This document shows, piece after piece, positions 7,202-8,901 of a stretch of DNA of 8,901 nt (position 1 is the first letter of the stretch; each line of letters starts with the position of its first letter). The notes below the pieces were generated by a model, which saw nothing but the letters and a program-made list of their open reading frames with translations, had not been told where the DNA came from and made no database searches. Position numbers and translations under genes: made by a program. The stretch spans positions 1-8,901 of the forward strand of contig DAIAZB010000091.1 in NCBI GenBank assembly GCA_027443745.1. The letters are read 5' to 3'. This stretch comes from Thiomonas sp. (GTDB lineage Bacteria > Pseudomonadota > Gammaproteobacteria > Burkholderiales > Burkholderiaceae).

Positions 7202-7215
7202 TGCAATCGATTGCA
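7202..7215. promoter_or_regulatory. LacI-family operator palindrome
   Basis: TGCAATCGATTGCA is a perfect 14-base palindrome with a central CG. It fits the general LacI/GalR-family operator pattern TGnAAnCGnTTnCA. It lies in the only sizeable gap of the cluster, between the LacI-type regulator and the receptor. A further TGCAA abuts it at 7197-7201 and another half-site lies at 7224-7228. The regulator's hinge carries the Leu (residue 74) which in LacI relatives wedges into the central CpG step, so it is the obvious ligand. Placement just downstream of a candidate -10 element suits repression relieved by sugar. Confidence 0.75.
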
Positions 7216-7229
7216 ACTCGCAGTGCAAC

Positions 7230-7238
7230 ATTAGACCA
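7230..7238 (-). promoter_or_regulatory. Candidate extended -10 promoter of the sucrose operon
   Basis: The - strand reads TGG followed by TCTAAT, an extended -10 (TGn plus five of six matches to TATAAT). No good -35 hexamer is seen, which an extended -10 can tolerate. Transcription would start near 7223, so the palindrome at 7202-7215 would sit at about +9 to +22, a standard repressor position. The leader to the receptor ATG would be about 160 bases. The start point is predicted only from the motif. Confidence 0.4.
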
Positions 7239-7240
7239 AT

Positions 7241-7256
7241 CTGATGCGCTGATGCG
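7241..7256. repeat. Tandem octamer CTGATGCG x2
   Basis: Two perfect back-to-back copies of CTGATGCG (7241-7248 and 7249-7256), between the regulator stop and the candidate -10 element. They fill the position where a -35 hexamer would lie. They could be an activator site or chance; nothing else in the window tells which. Confidence 0.35.
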
Positions 7257-7279
7257 GCAGCGGCCCCCTGCGCGGGCTG

Positions 7280-8371
7280 TCAGCCCTGGCGCTTGCGACG
7301 GCGCGGGTTGCCGCGAACACTGCTGGCTCGAACCACCAGTTCAGCCGGCAGCAGCACCGGGCGCGCGGGGTGGCCCTCGAAGATCGCCAGCAGCGATGTC
7401 ACCAACGCCTGTCCCCCGTTCTGGATCGATTGACGCACCGTAGTCAGCGGCGGATTGAAGTGAGCAGCCATCTCGATATCGTCGTAACCCACGACGGCAA
7501 TATCGTTCGGGACCTTCAGGCCGCGACGATCCAGTGCGCTGATGGTGGTCATCGCCAGCAGATCGCTGCAGGCGAACACGGCATCGAAACGCTGACCGGA
7601 ATCGGTCAGCGACTGCACCGCCTGTTCGGCGCCGGTGGCCAGGAAAGATGCGCTGACGCGCAGTTCGTCGCGTGCCATGAGCCCGTGGCGCTTGTGTGCG
7701 GCAAGGTAGCCGGCATGGCGCTGGGCAACCTCGGGCAGTCCGGTGTCACCGAAGAAAGCGATGCGGCGGCAACCACCGGCAAGCAGATGCTCGGTAGCCA
7801 TGCGGCCACCCTGCCGGTTGTCCGATCCGACCGTGCAGTAAAGCTGCTCGGGCATGCGCGCACCCCACACCACAAGCGGCGTTCGGCGCAGCGCCAGCGC
7901 GTTGAGCTGGTCGTGATGTCGCCACTGGCCGATAAGGATGATGCCTGCGGCACGTCCGGAGTCGTACAGGCGAAAGGCGTCGTCGAGACGCTCGGCGTCG
8001 ATGCGCGAAAGCAGCATGTCGTAGCCGCTGTCGGTGAGTGCGTCCGCCAGGCTGCCGAGCATGCTCAGGAAGAAAGGCTCCGAGACGTGCTGACGCGTCG
8101 CCGCCTCGTAGGGAACGACCACGGCAATGGTGCGGTTGCTGCCCGAGCGCAGATGTCGCGCAGCAGTATTGATTGAGTAGTTGAGCGAGCGCGCCAACTC
8201 CTCTATGCGCTTGGTCGTCGCCGGATTGATCAGCGGACTGTGATTGAGCGCCCGCGAAACCGTACTTGCCGAAACACCCGCCAGACGCGCGAGATCGGCC
8301 ATCTGCAGTCTGCGCGGCGGCGGATGCGGTGATGCGGGGCGGGACGGGGATGGCGGCTTCGACCGGGGCAT
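7280..8371 (-). CDS. LacI/GalR-family transcriptional regulator (SuxR role)
   Basis: Cytoplasmic DNA-binding repressor of 363 residues. The HTH spans about 23-42 (MADLARLAGVSASTVSRAL), followed by the hinge helix NTAARHLRSG (68-77) with Leu74 in the place of the LacI minor-groove wedge. The effector domain (about 80-350) is of the periplasmic-binding-protein type I kind, with VGSDNRQGG (182-190), IAFFGD (204-209), FACSDLLA (266-273) and VVGYDDIEMA (293-302). The ligand is probably sucrose or a product of its breakdown, inferred from the neighbours. It lies directly upstream of the operon on the same strand with 217 bases between, and that gap holds a matching operator. From the ATG at 8371 the protein has a 22-residue Pro/Ser/Arg-rich extension before the HTH, longer than the few residues usual in the family. 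The ribosome site there is weak (GAGA), so a later start at residue 24 remains possible. I see no clear promoter of its own. Confidence 0.92.
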   Translation of the reverse strand: MPRSKPPSPSRPASPHPPPRRLQMADLARLAGVSASTVSRALNHSPLINPATTKRIEELARSLNYSINTAARHLRSGSNRTIAVVVPYEAATRQHVSEPFFLSMLGSLADALTDSGYDMLLSRIDAERLDDAFRLYDSGRAAGIILIGQWRHHDQLNALALRRTPLVVWGARMPEQLYCTVGSDNRQGGRMATEHLLAGGCRRIAFFGDTGLPEVAQRHAGYLAAHKRHGLMARDELRVSASFLATGAEQAVQSLTDSGQRFDAVFACSDLLAMTTISALDRRGLKVPNDIAVVGYDDIEMAAHFNPPLTTVRQSIQNGGQALVTSLLAIFEGHPARPVLLPAELVVRASSVRGNPRRRKRQG

Positions 8372-8478
8372 GCGTTATCTCGGAGGCAGGGGCTGCGGCG
8401 TCCGGCGTGAACTTTCGCACGATCCCCGTGGCATGTGTCATCGCGATGGCGCATCCCGTCACACACGGACCGGACGCG

Positions 8479-8901
8479 TCAAAAATCCCCGTGCAGCGCC
8501 TGCAGCGCGGCCAGTGCGGCGAGGCCGGCGGTTTCGATGCGCAGCACGCGCGGTCCCAGGCGCATTCCGGCGAATCCCGCCTGCTGCAGCAGTGCATGGT
8601 CGGCGGGTGCAAGGCCGCCCTCCGGACCGACGACCAGGCACGCTGCGGTGAAGGCGGGCAACTGGCGCGGACCGCCGGCGGCTTCCGGGTCCAGGCACAG
8701 TCGCAGGCCGTCCAGCGCATCGGCAGCGGGCGCCCACTCTGCCAGCACACGCGGCGCCGAAAGTTCGGGCAGGCGCGCGCGGCCGCACTGCTCGCAAGCA
8801 CCGCTGATCACGCCATGCCAGTGCGCCATGCGTTTTCCGCTGCGCTCGGCGTCCAGTCTGACCTCGGTGCGGGCGGTGATCAGCGGCACGATGCGCGTCA
8901 C
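8479..8901 (-). CDS. rsmE: 16S rRNA m3U1498 methyltransferase RsmE (C-terminal part)
   Basis: SPOUT-class methyltransferase that uses S-adenosylmethionine to methylate N3 of U1498 in 16S rRNA. The last 140 residues are visible; about 100 residues, including the N-terminal PUA-like RNA-binding domain, lie beyond the right edge. The match to E. coli RsmE is clear: ERSGKRMAHWHGVISGACEQCGR (residues 19-41 of the visible part) with the ACEQCGR signature, the VGPEGGL knot loop (91-97) and LGPRVLRIETAG (115-126) followed by ALQALHGDF at the end. The usual Thr of RTET is Ile here (residue 122). A housekeeping gene, it lies 107 bases upstream of the regulator on the same strand and marks the edge of the sucrose cluster. 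The 107 bases hold no convincing terminator or promoter. Confidence 0.95.
   Translation of the reverse strand: MTRIVPLITARTEVRLDAERSGKRMAHWHGVISGACEQCGRARLPELSAPRVLAEWAPAADALDGLRLCLDPEAAGGPRQLPAFTAACLVVGPEGGLAPADHALLQQAGFAGMRLGPRVLRIETAGLAALAALQALHGDF

Noticed and set aside
7063..7206. N-terminal extension of the receptor from an in-frame TTG at 7206
   Set aside because: It would start inside the operator and put 48 residues before a perfect signal peptide. The ATG at 7062 has a strong ribosome site.
7275..7285. GGCTGTCAGCC at the regulator stop, as a terminator
   Set aside because: The arms leave a one-base loop, which cannot form a hairpin, and no T run follows.
8405..8420. Imperfect palindrome GCGTGAACTTTCGCAC upstream of the regulator, as an autoregulatory operator
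   Set aside because: Ten of sixteen positions are symmetric but the centre is not CG and it does not resemble the strong palindrome at 7202-7215.
8439..8448. CATCGCGATG palindrome between rsmE and the regulator
   Set aside because: Ten-base GC-rich palindromes are expected by chance and no promoter elements flank it.

Overview
The window looks like chromosomal DNA of a GC-rich gammaproteobacterium. Strong GC preference at third codon positions, a xanthomonad-style sucrose locus and an adjacent RsmE with a typical gammaproteobacterial sequence suggest the order Xanthomonadales (Xanthomonas, Rhodanobacter or Dyella-like). The genus is an inference and was not tested by any search.

Layout, left to right. 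Positions 1-128 hold the 3' end of a + strand gene I cannot name. It converges, with 14 bases between the stop codons, on a block of genes that all run on the - strand. Read in the direction of transcription (right to left) the block is: the C-terminal 140 codons of rsmE (8901-8479); a LacI-family regulator (8371-7280); a 217-base regulatory gap (7279-7063); a TonB-dependent outer-membrane receptor (7062-4531); a GH13 amylosucrase/sucrose hydrolase (start 4549 or 4534, end 2570); a PfkB-family fructokinase (2555-1548); and a sugar transporter of the plant-SUT/SLC45-like type (1477-143). Receptor, glucosidase and kinase overlap or nearly touch; a 70-base gap precedes the transporter. No stretch above 300 bases lacks a gene.

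How the genes fit together (inference from families and context): the receptor takes sucrose across the outer membrane using TonB energy. The transporter carries it unsplit across the inner membrane. The cytoplasmic GH13 enzyme splits it to glucose (or glucan) and fructose, and the kinase phosphorylates the fructose. The LacI-type protein probably represses the operon through the palindrome TGCAATCGATTGCA at 7202-7215. This is the same functional set as the sux locus of Xanthomonas campestris (regulator, transporter, receptor, amylosucrase), with a fructokinase added and, as I recall that locus, a different gene order.

The parts that deserve a second look are: a terminator-like hairpin plus T6 placed between the operator/promoter and the receptor start (possible attenuator); a perfect EF-hand-type calcium loop and a lone vicinal Cys-Cys pair inside the receptor barrel; and loss of two acceptor-binding arginines in the GH13 enzyme, which argues for hydrolysis rather than glucan synthesis. 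I did not find a wholly new system; the window is best read as a compact sucrose-scavenging operon with unusual regulatory and receptor details.
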